Shown here: in pieces, positions 49,467-58,865 of the stretch
Layout of the letters: every line of letters begins with the position of its first letter
Numbering within the stretch: the first letter of the stretch is position 1
Source: Sphingomonas hengshuiensis
GTDB taxonomy: Bacteria > Pseudomonadota > Alphaproteobacteria > Sphingomonadales > Sphingomonadaceae
Direction: 5' to 3'
DNA length: 64,000 nucleotides
Assembly (NCBI RefSeq): GCF_000935025.1
Contig: NZ_CP010836.1
Coordinates: forward strand, 2,976,001-3,040,000
Notes under the pieces: model-generated
Databases searched by the model: none
What the model saw: the letters and a program-made list of their open reading frames with translations, nothing else
Told to the model about the DNA's origin: nothing
Program-made: the position numbers and the translations under genes

Positions 49467-50728
49467 GCGACACGAACGCCAAGCCCGACGCGCGCGCGAT
49501 CGTTTCCTTGCTCGTCCTTTCGGCAATCGTCGGGCTCAACACGGTCGATCGCAACATGTTCGGCCTGCTGCTGCCGCAGATCAAGCAGGACATCGCAATA
49601 TCGGACGCCGCGCTCGGCTTCCTGATCGGTCCCGCCTTCATGATCGTCTATTCGGTCGCGGGGCTGCCGATCGCCTGGCTCGCCGATCGCAGCAACCGCC
49701 GCAACATCGTCGTCGCCGGGCTGGCGTTGTGGAGCGGCGTGACCATGCTCACCGGCTTCGCGCAGACGCTGGCGCACCTGTTGGTCGCGCGGATCGCGCT
49801 GGGGGTCGCCGAGGCCAGCAACATGGCGCCCACTTCCGCGATCATCGGCGACCTGTTCCGCGGCGGATATCGCGTTATCGCGATGGCGGTGTTCGCTGCG
49901 GGCGGACCGATCGCGATCATGGTCTTCTTTCCGCTGATCGGTGCCGTCGCGGCGAAGGGCGAATGGCGCAGCGCCTATTTCATGATGGGTGCGATCGGGA
50001 TCGGGGTGGCGCTGGCTGCGCTGCTGGTGGTCCGCGAAGCACCGCGCGAGGTGCCCGCCGCCGATCTGCCGGAATTGATCCCTGCCGGCCTGTTCGCGGT
50101 GGCATTCCGCATGCTGCGATCTCCTTCTTTCGGGCTGTTGTGCGCCGCCGGCACGATGATCAGCATCAGCCTGGGCGCGATGACCGCCTGGCTGCCGAGC
50201 TTCATGCAGCGCGTCCATGGACTGGATCCCCGGGGCACCGGGCTGTTGCTCGGTATGTACCGCGGCGGCTTCGGCGTCGTCGCGACGCTCGCCGCCGGGC
50301 TGATCGTCACGCTGCTGATGCGGCGCGACCAGCGCTGGCTGGCGTGGTCGCCGATGCTGCTGACCCTGGGGCTGATCCCGGCGCAACTGCTGCTGCTGCT
50401 CGCCGACGGGCCGACCGGATGGCACATCGGGCTGGCGCTCGATTCGATCCTGATGAGCGCGATCACGCCCTGCCTGCTCGCGCTCCTCGTCACCCTGCTC
50501 GACTCGCGCGTTCGTGCAACGGGGGCGGCGCTGTATCTGCTGATCTTCAATCTGGTCGGGCAGAGTATCGGGCCGCTCGCGGTCGGAACGCTCAACGACG
50601 GGGTCTTCGTGGCTTCGGGAAGCCACGCCATCCGCACTTCGATGCTGATCGCGCCCGCCGCGCTGGCAGTCGGGGCCGGCTTGCTTGCGGCGCTGTCGGT
50701 TCGCCAGTCCAGAGAGCTAGCGCATTAG
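49463..50728 (+). CDS. MFS transporter, spinster-like
   Basis: A 421-residue 12-helix permease of the spinster-like/ACS-type MFS group: VGLNTVDRNMFGLLLPQI in helix 1, GFLIGPAFMIVYSVAGLPIAWLADRSNRRNIV around the first signature loop, and ALGVAEASNMAPTSAIIGDLF in helices 4-5. Substrate unknown; the four-base overlap with the aldehyde dehydrogenase gene suggests a metabolite of that route. The 3' end overlaps the convergent MFS gene by 12 bases. Confidence 0.86.
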   Translation: MSDTNAKPDARAIVSLLVLSAIVGLNTVDRNMFGLLLPQIKQDIAISDAALGFLIGPAFMIVYSVAGLPIAWLADRSNRRNIVVAGLALWSGVTMLTGFAQTLAHLLVARIALGVAEASNMAPTSAIIGDLFRGGYRVIAMAVFAAGGPIAIMVFFPLIGAVAAKGEWRSAYFMMGAIGIGVALAALLVVREAPREVPAADLPELIPAGLFAVAFRMLRSPSFGLLCAAGTMISISLGAMTAWLPSFMQRVHGLDPRGTGLLLGMYRGGFGVVATLAAGLIVTLLMRRDQRWLAWSPMLLTLGLIPAQLLLLLADGPTGWHIGLALDSILMSAITPCLLALLVTLLDSRVRATGAALYLLIFNLVGQSIGPLAVGTLNDGVFVASGSHAIRTSMLIAPAALAVGAGLLAALSVRQSRELAH

Positions 50729-52135
50729 ATCGTCGCCATCGCCCCGCCGCAGCGCGAGGAAGCTGGCCGCAGAGAGCAGCAGGACCGCCGAAAGCGCGAG
50801 GATCGGCAGCGGAAAACTGGCACCGGTCAGGCCGGTTGTCGCGCTGGCATAGCCCAGCAGGATCGCGGCGACGCTGATCCCGATCGCCATCGCAAGGCGC
50901 TGGACCACCGCCGCGATCGAATTGGCGCCGCCGAGCTTGTCCTCTGCAAGGCCGGAAAAGGTCAGCGCGCCGAGCGTCGAAAGCTGGATGGCGTGGAGCA
51001 TGCCGAACAGGAACAGGAACGCGCCCAGCAGCCAGAGCGACGCATCGCCCTCGAACGCGAGCAGGCCGACCAGCAACGCTCCCATCGCCACGCTGTTGGC
51101 GACGAGCAATCGCCGTATGCCGAGATGCCTGAGCAAGGGATCGATGCCCAGGCGCAGAGCGATCTGCCCAACGGCAAGCGTCGCCATCAGATAGCCTGTA
51201 GCGACCGCGGATGCGCCCAGAGCGAGCTGAAAATAAAGCGGGAAGAGAAACAGCGTTGCGCCCAGCACGACCCGCGATAGCGCTCCCCCCAGAACCGCCA
51301 CCGCGAAAGCACGATGGCGCAGCAGCCGCAGATCGAGGATCGGATCGGCGCGGCGCGCGTGCCAGCCATAGGCCAGGCAGGCGGCGACGCCGATGCCGAG
51401 GCCCAGCATGGCGGTGCGGCCGAACGCGCTTTCGGCGGCGACGACTTCGAGGCTGGCGAGGATCGCGACGAGCGCCACCGCGACGAGGACGAACCCCCAG
51501 CCGTCGAACCGGATCGGCGCGCCGGGCGCAAAGCGCTTGAGAAAGCGGATCGCCATCGCCACGCCCAGCACGCCCAGCGGCAGATTGATGAAAAATATCC
51601 AGCGCCAGTCAAAATAGGTCGTGATCATGCCACCGATCACCGGCCCCAGCATCGGCCCGAGCAGCCCTGGGATGATCATATAGCTCATCGCGCGGACGAG
51701 CTGGTTGCGCGGGAAGCTGCGCGCCAGGATCAGCCTGCCGACCGGAGCCATCATCGCCCCGCCCATCCCCTGCAGGAACCGCCCGACGATCAATTGCGTA
51801 AGGTCGGCGCTGACTCCGCACACGAGCGAGCCGAGGATGAACATCAGGATCGACGCGATGAACACGCGTTTGGCCTCGAAGCGATCGGCCAGCCAGCCGC
51901 TCGCCGCGAGCCAGATCGAGACGCTGATCAGATAGGCAGTGAGCGCGACGCTGGTCTCGTGCGGCGTGACATGGAGCGCTTCGGCGATTTGGGGCAGCGA
52001 CGTCGCGATGATGGTCGCGTCGAGGCCCTCCATGAAGAAGCAGGCGCCGACCGTCAGCGGGATCGCGCGCGATGCGGCCAGGGCCGATGGCGCCACCGTC
52101 TCAGGCGCGCGCGCAGGATCGTCGCGGAAATCCAT
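50717..52135 (-). CDS. MFS transporter, DHA2 (EmrB/QacA) family
   Basis: A 472-residue permease with about 14 helices of the drug:H+ antiporter-2 family: [22 protein letters not shown] in helix 1, [34 protein letters not shown] (motif C-type glycines) and the [16 protein letters not shown] text diagnostic for EmrB-like proteins. No membrane-fusion partner (EmrA) is adjacent. It may export a toxic intermediate such as a phenol. It diverges from the formaldehyde-dehydrogenase operon across a motif-A site. Confidence 0.88.
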   Translation of the reverse strand: MDFRDDPARAPETVAPSALAASRAIPLTVGACFFMEGLDATIIATSLPQIAEALHVTPHETSVALTAYLISVSIWLAASGWLADRFEAKRVFIASILMFILGSLVCGVSADLTQLIVGRFLQGMGGAMMAPVGRLILARSFPRNQLVRAMSYMIIPGLLGPMLGPVIGGMITTYFDWRWIFFINLPLGVLGVAMAIRFLKRFAPGAPIRFDGWGFVLVAVALVAILASLEVVAAESAFGRTAMLGLGIGVAACLAYGWHARRADPILDLRLLRHRAFAVAVLGGALSRVVLGATLFLFPLYFQLALGASAVATGYLMATLAVGQIALRLGIDPLLRHLGIRRLLVANSVAMGALLVGLLAFEGDASLWLLGAFLFLFGMLHAIQLSTLGALTFSGLAEDKLGGANSIAAVVQRLAMAIGISVAAILLGYASATTGLTGASFPLPILALSAVLLLSAASFLALRRGDGDDLMR

Positions 52136-52163
52136 AGGCGGCTATCGTGATATCCCTATCGAC

Positions 52164-52188
52164 ATTGTATATTCTTCGGTATACCAAT
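52164..52188. promoter_or_regulatory. Motif-A operator upstream of the formaldehyde dehydrogenase operon
   Basis: ATTGTATAT (52164-52172) faces GGTATACCAAT (52178-52188); the latter holds a perfect 8-bp palindrome GGTATACC. Two half-sites of opposite orientation are thus separated by about one helical turn, between divergent genes. Confidence 0.6.
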
Positions 52189-52197
52189 TTTCGGGTG

Positions 52198-52219
52198 TCG
52201 AGAAGCTGCTTCTTCTCGA
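52198..52219 (+). promoter_or_regulatory. Hairpin in the leader of the formaldehyde dehydrogenase gene
   Basis: TCGAGAAG (52198-52205) pairs perfectly with CTTCTCGA (52212-52219) around a six-base loop. It lies 37 bases before the GTG start, downstream of the motif-A site, and so is likely within the 5' untranslated mRNA. Confidence 0.4.
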
Positions 52220-52256
52220 AGACGTCGTCGATGATCGCGAGAGTTGGGAGAAGGAT

Positions 52257-53369
52257 GTGAAGACACGCGCCGCAGTGGCTTTCGAAGCGAAGAAGCCGCT
52301 GGAGATCGTCGAGCTGGACCTCGAAGGGCCCAACGCCGGTGAAGTGCTGGTCGAGATCATGGCGACCGGCATCTGCCACACCGACGCCTATACGCTCGAC
52401 GGGCTCGACAGCGAGGGGCTGTTCCCCTCGGTGCTGGGGCATGAAGGCGCGGGCATCGTGCGCGAAGTCGGCGCGGGGGTGACCAGCGTGGCGCCGGGCG
52501 ACCATGTCATCCCGCTCTACACCCCCGAATGCCGCCAGTGTAAGTCGTGCCTCAGCGGCAAGACCAACCTGTGCACCGCGATCCGCGCGACGCAGGGCAA
52601 GGGGCTGATGCCCGACGGCACCACGCGTTTCAGCTACAAGGGGCAGCCGATCTTCCATTATATGGGCTGCTCGACTTTCTCGAACTTCACCGTGCTCCCC
52701 GAGATCGCCGTCGCGAAGATCCGCGAGGACGCGCCGTTCAAGACGAGCTGCTATATCGGCTGCGGCGTCACCACCGGGGTGGGCGCAGTGGTCAACACCG
52801 CGAAGGTCCAGGTCGGCGACAATATCGTCGTGTTCGGGCTGGGCGGCATCGGCCTCAACGTGCTCCAGGGTGCGCGGCTGGCGGGCGCGAACCGGATCAT
52901 CGGCGTCGACATCAACCCTGACCGCGAGGAATGGGGCCGCCGCTTCGGGATGACCGATTTCGTCGACGGCCGCGGCAAGTCGCGCGAGCAGACGATCGCC
53001 GAAATCCTGGCGCTCACCGATGGCGGCGCCGACTTCACCTTCGACTGCACCGGCAATACCGAAGTGATGCGTACCGCGCTGGAGGCCTGCCATCGCGGCT
53101 GGGGCACCAGCATCGTGATCGGCGTCGCCGAAGCGGGCAAGGAAATCAGCACCCGCCCGTTCCAGCTCGTCACCGGGCGCAACTGGCGCGGCACCGCGTT
53201 CGGCGGCGCCAAGGGCCGCACCGATGTGCCGAAGATCGTCGACTGGTACATGAACGGCAAGATCGAGATCGATCCGATGATCACCCATGTCCTCACGCTG
53301 GAGGAGATCAACAAGGGCTTCGACCTGATGCATGCGGGCGAGAGCATCCGCAGCGTCGTGGTGTATTGA
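52257..53369 (+). CDS. frmA: S-(hydroxymethyl)glutathione dehydrogenase (class III alcohol dehydrogenase)
   Basis: A 370-residue zinc enzyme oxidising the formaldehyde-glutathione adduct to S-formylglutathione with NAD. Catalytic zinc: [10 protein letters not shown] (Cys40) and GHEGAG; structural zinc: [16 protein letters not shown]; cofactor: [32 protein letters not shown] and [17 protein letters not shown] are class-III markers. Start GTG 52257 has GGGAG six bases ahead. It leads an operon with ferredoxin, ferredoxin reductase and aldolase genes. That fits removal of formaldehyde made by an O-demethylase. Confidence 0.92.
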   Translation: MKTRAAVAFEAKKPLEIVELDLEGPNAGEVLVEIMATGICHTDAYTLDGLDSEGLFPSVLGHEGAGIVREVGAGVTSVAPGDHVIPLYTPECRQCKSCLSGKTNLCTAIRATQGKGLMPDGTTRFSYKGQPIFHYMGCSTFSNFTVLPEIAVAKIREDAPFKTSCYIGCGVTTGVGAVVNTAKVQVGDNIVVFGLGGIGLNVLQGARLAGANRIIGVDINPDREEWGRRFGMTDFVDGRGKSREQTIAEILALTDGGADFTFDCTGNTEVMRTALEACHRGWGTSIVIGVAEAGKEISTRPFQLVTGRNWRGTAFGGAKGRTDVPKIVDWYMNGKIEIDPMITHVLTLEEINKGFDLMHAGESIRSVVVY

Positions 53370-53374
53370 GCGCG

Positions 53375-53692
53375 ATGGCCGAGATCCGCATCACCACCCG
53401 CGACGGCGTGGAACGTCCGGTCGCGATGACGCCCGGCTATTCGCTGATGGAAGCGATCCGCGACGCGGGCATCGACGAACTGATGGCGCTGTGCGGCGGC
53501 TCCTGCTCGTGCGCGACGTGCCATGTCTTCATCGATCCCGAATTCGCCGACCGGCTTCCGCCGATCAGCGAGGACGAGGACGATCTGCTCGACAGCTCGG
53601 ACCATCGCGGACCGACATCGCGCCTCTCGTGCCAGATCCCGCTGTCCGACGCGCTCGACGGCCTCGCCGCGACGATCGCGCCCGAGGACTGA
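53375..53692 (+). CDS. [2Fe-2S] ferredoxin, adrenodoxin type
   Basis: A 105-residue vertebrate-type ferredoxin. Cluster ligands are in [14 protein letters not shown] (C-x5-C-x2-C) and [39 protein letters not shown] is the usual C-terminal text. It carries electrons from the reductase encoded two bases downstream to an oxygenase, most likely the Rieske protein at 35411, comparable to the ferredoxin LigXc. Start ATG 53375 is five bases after the dehydrogenase stop. Confidence 0.9.
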   Translation: MAEIRITTRDGVERPVAMTPGYSLMEAIRDAGIDELMALCGGSCSCATCHVFIDPEFADRLPPISEDEDDLLDSSDHRGPTSRLSCQIPLSDALDGLAATIAPED

Positions 53693-53694
53693 GC

Positions 53695-54951
53695 ATGGCG
53701 GAGCACGCAGCAGATCATGACGTAATCATCGTCGGCACCGGCCATGGCGGCGCGCAGGCGGCGATCGCGCTACGCCAGCACGGGTTCGAAGGCGCGATCC
53801 TGATGCTCGGGCGCGACAGCGTTCCGCCCTATGAACGCCCTCCCCTGTCCAAGGACTATCTCGCGCGCGAAAAGGCGTTCGAGCGCATCCAGATCCGACC
53901 TGCTGCCTTCTGGACCGACAAGCGCATCGCGCTGCGGCTCGATGCCACCGTAACCGCAGTCGATCCGGCGGGGCACCGGGTGACGCTGGCGGGGGGCGAC
54001 AGCCTTTCCTACGGCAAGCTGATCTGGGCGGCTGGGGGCGATCCGCGGCGGCTGACGTGCGCCGGGGGCGACCTCGCCGGAGTCCACAGCGTCCGCGACA
54101 AAGCCGATGTCGACCGGATGATGGCCGAGTTGGATGCCGGCGCCAAGACGGTCGTCGTGATCGGCGGCGGTTATGTCGGGCTCGAGGCGGCGGCGGTGCT
54201 GACCAAGCTCGGCTGTACCGTCACGCTGATCGAAGCGCTCGATCGGGTGCTCGCGCGGGTGGCGGGCAAGGCGCTTTCCGCCTTTTACGAAGCCGAACAT
54301 CGCGCGCATGGCGTGACCGTGCGCACCGGCTGCGCGGTCGATTGCATCACCGGCGACGGCGTCAGGGCGAACGGCGTCCGGCTGTCCGACGGAACGGTCC
54401 TGCCGGCCGACATGGTCGTCGTCGGGATCGGCATTGTCCCGGCGGTCGCGCCACTGACCGCAGCGGGCGCCGCGGGCACCAATGGCGTCGACGTCGACGC
54501 CTTCTGCCGCACGTCGCTGCCCGACATCCATGCGATCGGCGATTGCGCCGCGCATGCCAACGCCTTTGCCGGCGGCGCGGTCATCCGGCTGGAGAGCGTC
54601 CAGAACGCCAACGACATGGCATCGATCGCCGCGGCATCGATCTGCGGCGATCCGCTGCGCTATCATGCCCTGCCCTGGTTCTGGTCGAACCAATACGACC
54701 TCAAGCTGCAGACCGCAGGCCTGAGCCTGGACTATGACGCCACCGTGCTGCGCGGCGATCCCGCGACGCGCAGCTTTTCGGTCGTCTATCTTCGCGAGGG
54801 GCGGGTGATCGCGCTCGACTGCGTCAATGCGGTCAAGGATTACGTTCAGGGCCGCAAGATGGTCGAGGCCGGCAGCGTGGTCGATCCGGCGCTGCTTGCC
54901 GACACCGCGCGTCCGCTGAAGGCGCTCCTGCAGATGGAGTTACCGGCATGA
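53695..54951 (+). CDS. Ferredoxin reductase, FAD/NAD-dependent
   Basis: A 418-residue flavoprotein of the putidaredoxin/rubredoxin-reductase type. FAD motif [33 protein letters not shown] (FAD contact typical of this class), NAD motif [22 protein letters not shown] and the second FAD motif [12 protein letters not shown] are in the usual order; the C-terminal interface domain with [15 protein letters not shown] is present. It would feed the adrenodoxin-type ferredoxin encoded just before it and possibly the detached ferredoxin at 16872. Its stop overlaps the aldolase start (ATGA). Confidence 0.9.
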   Translation: MAEHAADHDVIIVGTGHGGAQAAIALRQHGFEGAILMLGRDSVPPYERPPLSKDYLAREKAFERIQIRPAAFWTDKRIALRLDATVTAVDPAGHRVTLAGGDSLSYGKLIWAAGGDPRRLTCAGGDLAGVHSVRDKADVDRMMAELDAGAKTVVVIGGGYVGLEAAAVLTKLGCTVTLIEALDRVLARVAGKALSAFYEAEHRAHGVTVRTGCAVDCITGDGVRANGVRLSDGTVLPADMVVVGIGIVPAVAPLTAAGAAGTNGVDVDAFCRTSLPDIHAIGDCAAHANAFAGGAVIRLESVQNANDMASIAAASICGDPLRYHALPWFWSNQYDLKLQTAGLSLDYDATVLRGDPATRSFSVVYLREGRVIALDCVNAVKDYVQGRKMVEAGSVVDPALLADTARPLKALLQMELPA

Positions 54952-55604
54952 CCGATCCGAAATCCGGCATCCTCGACAATAGCGAGCGCGTTGCGCCCGA
55001 GATCGTGGCGCGGGCGCAGGGCCTTCCCACGGCCACCGTGCACGAGGCCGGCGGCAAGATCGGCGTCATGCCCTATGCGATCAAGCCGGTGCATGCGCAC
55101 TTCCGCGTGTGCGGACCCGCGCTGACCGTGCAAGGCCCGCCCGGCGACAATCTGTGGCTCCATTATGCGATCTATGCCGCCCAGCCGGGAGACGTCATCG
55201 TCGCGCATTGTTCGGGCAAGTTCGATCATGGCTATTGGGGCGAAGTCATGTCGACTGCGGCAAAGGCGCGCGGGCTGGGCGGACTCGTCCTTGATGGGTG
55301 CGTGCGCGATCTCGATCTGCTCGGCGACGTCGGGTTTCCGATCTTCGCGCGCGGGCTTTGCATCCGCGGCACGGGCAAGGACCGCGAGGCGACCGGCTGG
55401 ATCAATGCGCCGGTGGCGTTCGAGGACCTGACCGTCCGCCCCGGCGATCTCGTCATCGGCGATGCCGATGGCGTCGTCATCGTCCCCCGCGAGCGCGTCG
55501 GCGAGGTTGTTGCCGCGAGCCATCAGCGCGACCGCGACGAGATCGAGATCTGCCGGCGCCTGGAACAAGGCGAGACCACGCTCGATATCTATTCGCTGGG
55601 CTGA
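54948..55604 (+). CDS. RraA-family aldolase, copy 3 (LigK-like)
   Basis: A 218-residue RraA/LigK-type aldolase: [13 protein letters not shown] at the start, [48 protein letters not shown] with the Arg-Asp pair, then [12 protein letters not shown] and [14 protein letters not shown]. This copy is closest in pattern to 4-carboxy-4-hydroxy-2-oxoadipate aldolases. It ends an operon that also removes formaldehyde, so carbon from both the ring and the methoxy group is processed together. A 13-bp palindrome (55602-55614) spans its stop and that of the convergent gene. Confidence 0.84.
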   Translation: MTDPKSGILDNSERVAPEIVARAQGLPTATVHEAGGKIGVMPYAIKPVHAHFRVCGPALTVQGPPGDNLWLHYAIYAAQPGDVIVAHCSGKFDHGYWGEVMSTAAKARGLGGLVLDGCVRDLDLLGDVGFPIFARGLCIRGTGKDREATGWINAPVAFEDLTVRPGDLVIGDADGVVIVPRERVGEVVAASHQRDRDEIEICRRLEQGETTLDIYSLG

Positions 55605-55611
55605 GCCGGGC

Positions 55612-56925
55612 TCAATCCCGAACCAGTCCCGTCGCGACATCCTCCAGCGATCGTCCGCGCGTCTCCACCATCAGGAAGATCGTGAAGAGCAGCTGGAGCA
55701 CCATGAAGGCAGCGAAGAAGCCGAAGATATAGGCGGGCGCGACGCTGGTGAGCAGCGACGGCATGACGAGGGTCAGGATCGCCGCGAGCACCCAATGCGT
55801 GCCGGTCCCCAGCGCCTGCCCCGTCGCGCGCGCGGCAGTGGGGAATATCTCCGAGATATAGACCCAGATCACCGCGCCCTGGCCGATCGCATGCGCGGCG
55901 ATGAAGGCGAAGATGCAATAGGGGACCAGCGCATAACGCTGCGCCGCAAAGCCATAGGCGACCATCGTCAGCGAGACGATATAGCCGATCGAGCCGATCA
56001 GCATCAGCCGGCGTCGTCCGGCATGGTCGATCAGCGACATGCCGATCAGCGTGAAGATCAAATTGACCACGCCGACCCCAACCGTCGCCATCAGCGAGGT
56101 ATTCGCCCCGCCGCCGGTGAGGTCGAAGATCCGCGGTGCGAAATAGATGATCGCGTTGATCCCCGACAACTGGTTGAAAAACGCCAGCAGCACCGCGAGC
56201 CGGATCGGGCGCCGCAACCTGCCGTCGAAGAATCGGCCAAGCGGCATGCCCTTGTCCGCTGCGGGGTCGATCGTCGCCTTCACCTCGTCGATGCTGGCGC
56301 CCGCAAGCGCGAGGATACGGGCCGCCTGCGCCTCGTCGCCGCGGTGCAGCAGCAGCCAGCGCGGGCTTTCGGGGACGAGGAACATCGCAAGGAGGAACAC
56401 GATCGACGGGACCGCCACGGTGCCCAGCATGAAGCGCCAATCGTCGGGCCCGCTGCCCGCGATCAGCATATTGGAGATGTAGGCGACCAGGATTCCGGTC
56501 ACGATCATCGTCTGGAACAGCACGCCAAGCCGCCCGCGCCACGCCGGCGGCGCGATCTCGGCGATATAGGCGGGTGCCGCGATCGTCGAGGCGCCGACGC
56601 CGAGCCCGCCGAGGAAGCGGAAGAAGATGAACGACCAGGGGTCCCAGGCAACCGCCGATCCGATCGCCGAGACAACATAGAGCGCACCGATCGCAATGAG
56701 CGTCGGCTTGCGCCCGAAGCGGTCGCTCGGGATATTGCCGAACAGCGCCCCGATCACCGTCCCCCACAGCGCCGAGGATATGGCGAGGCCGTGGAGCGCA
56801 TCGCCCATGCGCCACACGCGCTGGATTGCCTGTTCGGCGCCTGAGATGACCGCGGTGTCGAACCCGAACAAGAGCCCTGCCATCGCCGCGATAAAGGCCC
56901 AAAGCCGGATGGATCGATTGGGCAT
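55612..56925 (-). CDS. MFS transporter, sugar-porter family
   Basis: A 437-residue 12-helix permease of the sugar porter family: AGLLFGFDTAVISGAEQAI in helix 1, GNIPSDRFGRKPTLI, RFLGGLGVGASTIAAPAYIAEIAPPAWRGRL, VPESPRWLLLHRG after helix 6, and NQLSGINAIIYFAPRIF in helix 7. Related proteins take up hexoses, inositol, quinate or aromatic acids. GAGGGG precedes ATG 56925. It is last in a minus-strand set behind an alcohol dehydrogenase and a GntR gene, which suggests import of the dehydrogenase substrate. Confidence 0.86.
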   Translation of the reverse strand: MPNRSIRLWAFIAAMAGLLFGFDTAVISGAEQAIQRVWRMGDALHGLAISSALWGTVIGALFGNIPSDRFGRKPTLIAIGALYVVSAIGSAVAWDPWSFIFFRFLGGLGVGASTIAAPAYIAEIAPPAWRGRLGVLFQTMIVTGILVAYISNMLIAGSGPDDWRFMLGTVAVPSIVFLLAMFLVPESPRWLLLHRGDEAQAARILALAGASIDEVKATIDPAADKGMPLGRFFDGRLRRPIRLAVLLAFFNQLSGINAIIYFAPRIFDLTGGGANTSLMATVGVGVVNLIFTLIGMSLIDHAGRRRLMLIGSIGYIVSLTMVAYGFAAQRYALVPYCIFAFIAAHAIGQGAVIWVYISEIFPTAARATGQALGTGTHWVLAAILTLVMPSLLTSVAPAYIFGFFAAFMVLQLLFTIFLMVETRGRSLEDVATGLVRD

Positions 56926-56945
56926 GGCACCCCTCGACGCGGGCA

Positions 56946-57581
56946 TTATTCGAAGACCTTTTCGAGCGCCGATTCGATTTCCGCGCGCCCGGCGAGATAG
57001 CCGGAGAGCAGCGCCTTGCGGTCCCGCGCCGCCAGCGCATCGATCAATTTTCGCTCGGGGCTTTCGGCCATGGTCCTCGGCATCAGCGCGCGATAGCGAT
57101 CGGTAAGCCGCCAAAGGCGCATGGCTTCTCGCAGCAACAGCTTCTCGGGCGAGAGATCGAACAAGGCGTAGCGCAATTGTTCCAGCGAGGATGCCCAGCG
57201 CTGGAATTCCTTGCCCTGATCGATCGCGTCCACGGCATCGAATTGCGCGCGGAACGCCGCAAGCTGGGTGTCGTCGGGCCATTCGGCGGTCTGCAGCAAT
57301 TCGGATTCGAGCCAGCTTCGCAGCTTGTAGAGCTGGCGCGCTTCCTCGATCTCGAGCGGGGAGACGAAATAGCCGCGATTCCGGTCGTGGCGCAGAAAGC
57401 CCTCGGTGGCGAGCAGCTTGAGCGCCTCGCGAATGGGCACCTTGCTGCGACCGAACCGCTCCGCGAGCTGGGTCTGGCCCAGATGTTCTCCCGGGAGCAG
57501 GCTGCCGCGCACGATCATCGCGCGCAAATTGTCCGCCACCTGGTTCGGCAGCGCACTGTCGTTGGCGTCGTCGTTAGGCAA
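56946..57581 (-). CDS. GntR-family regulator with FCD domain, copy 2
   Basis: A 211-residue paralogue of the regulator at 45708; both share RGxLxPGxxLGQxxLAExFxxSxVPxREALKLLxxEG and LFDLSPxKxxxREAMRLWxLTDRYRAL-like text. The winged helix is complete, but where copy 1 has the metal-binding FH, this copy reads SLEQLRYALFDLS, so the usual FCD metal His is missing. Start is TTG 57581 with GGGAG nine bases ahead; its first codons lie within a motif-B-like string (GTTAGGCAA). Likely controls the dehydrogenase and transporter around it. Confidence 0.86.
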   Translation of the reverse strand: MPNDDANDSALPNQVADNLRAMIVRGSLLPGEHLGQTQLAERFGRSKVPIREALKLLATEGFLRHDRNRGYFVSPLEIEEARQLYKLRSWLESELLQTAEWPDDTQLAAFRAQFDAVDAIDQGKEFQRWASSLEQLRYALFDLSPEKLLLREAMRLWRLTDRYRALMPRTMAESPERKLIDALAARDRKALLSGYLAGRAEIESALEKVFE

Positions 57582-57602
57582 ACTCGCAATCTCCCGTTAG
57601 AG

Positions 57603-58709
57603 TCATCCTGCCCTGCCCGGACTGACCGTTACGTGGATCGCACCCTCGATACCACGCCCTGCCGTGGCCAGGATCGCGTCATGAACCCGGTCCAGACCAA
57701 AATCGTGGCTGCAAAGCTTGTCAATCGGCCATGTCCCGGCCGCGATGATGTCGAGCGCGGTCTGCACCGCGCGATAACTGTGTCCGCGCGGCGCCCGTAC
57801 CGTCAGATAGCGCTTCTTGATCTCGTTGATCGGGACCGACGCGCCCAGGCCGTTCAGGCTCAGCCAGGCACCCTTGGCCGACAGCGAAATTGCCAGTTCG
57901 GCGATGCTGCCGTCAGGGTCGCCCGTCGTATCGACAACGACATCGACGCCCATGCCCCCGGTCGCGGCCATGACGATTGCCGTCAGGTCTTCCTGCAGCG
58001 CGTCGACTGCAATGTCCGCGCCGAGAGCGAGCGACAGATCGAGTCGGGCTCGGTCGCGGGTCAGCCCGACGAGGATCACCGTGCGCGCGCCAGCGGCTTT
58101 TGCAGCCAGCGCGCAGCTCAGCCCCTGTTGCCCGGGTCCGAACACGAGCACGGTCTTGCCCAGCCCCGCGCCGCCATCGAGCACCGCCCATTGCACGCCG
58201 TTGCCCAGCGGCACCGCCATGGTCGCCTGGCGCGCGTCCATCGCCGCCGGGATTTTGTGGATCACCGCGTTGGGAGCGAGATACATATGTTCGGCGAACC
58301 CGCCCCACAAATGCGGCGCGATCTCGGCGTTGCAGGTGCCGTAGCGCAACGTGTTGAAGCGGTCCTTCACATTGAAGAAATCGGCCTCCATGCATAGCCG
58401 GTAGTCGCCCTGTCGGCACCAGTCGCAATGCCAGCACGGCAGATATTCGTGCAACGCGATGCGGTCGCCCGGCCTGAGCCCCCAACGCTTCGCGGCGCCG
58501 GCGCCGAGCGCTTCGATTGTGCCGACATTCTCATGCCCCATCACGCAAGGTGCAGTGTTCTCGCGGCGATACATTTCGGGGTCGCTGCCGCCGACGCCCG
58601 ACGATTCGATCCGCAGGATGCCGTCATCGTCACCGAGGCGGGGCATCGGAAACTCCCGGATCTCGGTTTTTTCGATGCCGGTTTTCACCGCTGCGCGAAC
58701 CGCCGTCAT
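57603..58709 (-). CDS. Zinc-type medium-chain dehydrogenase lacking the catalytic-zinc Cys
   Basis: A 368-residue MDR-family dehydrogenase. GHENVGTIEALG and the structural-zinc block CWHCDWCRQGDYRLC are present, and the cofactor motif is FGPGQQGLSCALAAKAAGA. The usual catalytic motif GICGxD reads GVGGSDPEMY, so the first zinc ligand is Gly. The enzyme may bind zinc differently, be a zinc-free reductase, or be inactive. The remaining protein is full length. It heads the set with GntR copy 2 and the sugar-porter MFS; a motif-B site lies upstream. Confidence 0.84.
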   Translation of the reverse strand: MTAVRAAVKTGIEKTEIREFPMPRLGDDDGILRIESSGVGGSDPEMYRRENTAPCVMGHENVGTIEALGAGAAKRWGLRPGDRIALHEYLPCWHCDWCRQGDYRLCMEADFFNVKDRFNTLRYGTCNAEIAPHLWGGFAEHMYLAPNAVIHKIPAAMDARQATMAVPLGNGVQWAVLDGGAGLGKTVLVFGPGQQGLSCALAAKAAGARTVILVGLTRDRARLDLSLALGADIAVDALQEDLTAIVMAATGGMGVDVVVDTTGDPDGSIAELAISLSAKGAWLSLNGLGASVPINEIKKRYLTVRAPRGHSYRAVQTALDIIAAGTWPIDKLCSHDFGLDRVHDAILATAGRGIEGAIHVTVSPGRAG

Positions 58710-58770
58710 TTACCCGTTCCTCCCCGAATGCCCTTCGGCGTCCCTTTCACCATGGCGTATCACAGCCATT

Positions 58771-58782
58771 ATTGTTAGGCAA
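58771..58782. promoter_or_regulatory. Motif-B operator candidate (ATTGTTAGGCAA)
   Basis: This 12-mer is identical to 14424-14435 in reverse complement. It is 61 bases before the dehydrogenase start, in the spacer shared with the aromatic-acid symporter gene, which also holds a motif-A site. Confidence 0.5.
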
Positions 58783-58865
58783 AAAGAGATAATCATTTTC
58801 CGGGGGCGGGGTTTTTAGCGCCGCGGGTTGCAGTGACGCCTCGCCTCCTCAGCGCGATTGACTAA

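Noticed and set aside
55602..55614. Intrinsic terminator at the palindrome spanning both stop codons
   Set aside because: The loop is too small and there is no T-run; it is noted in the aldolase entry only.
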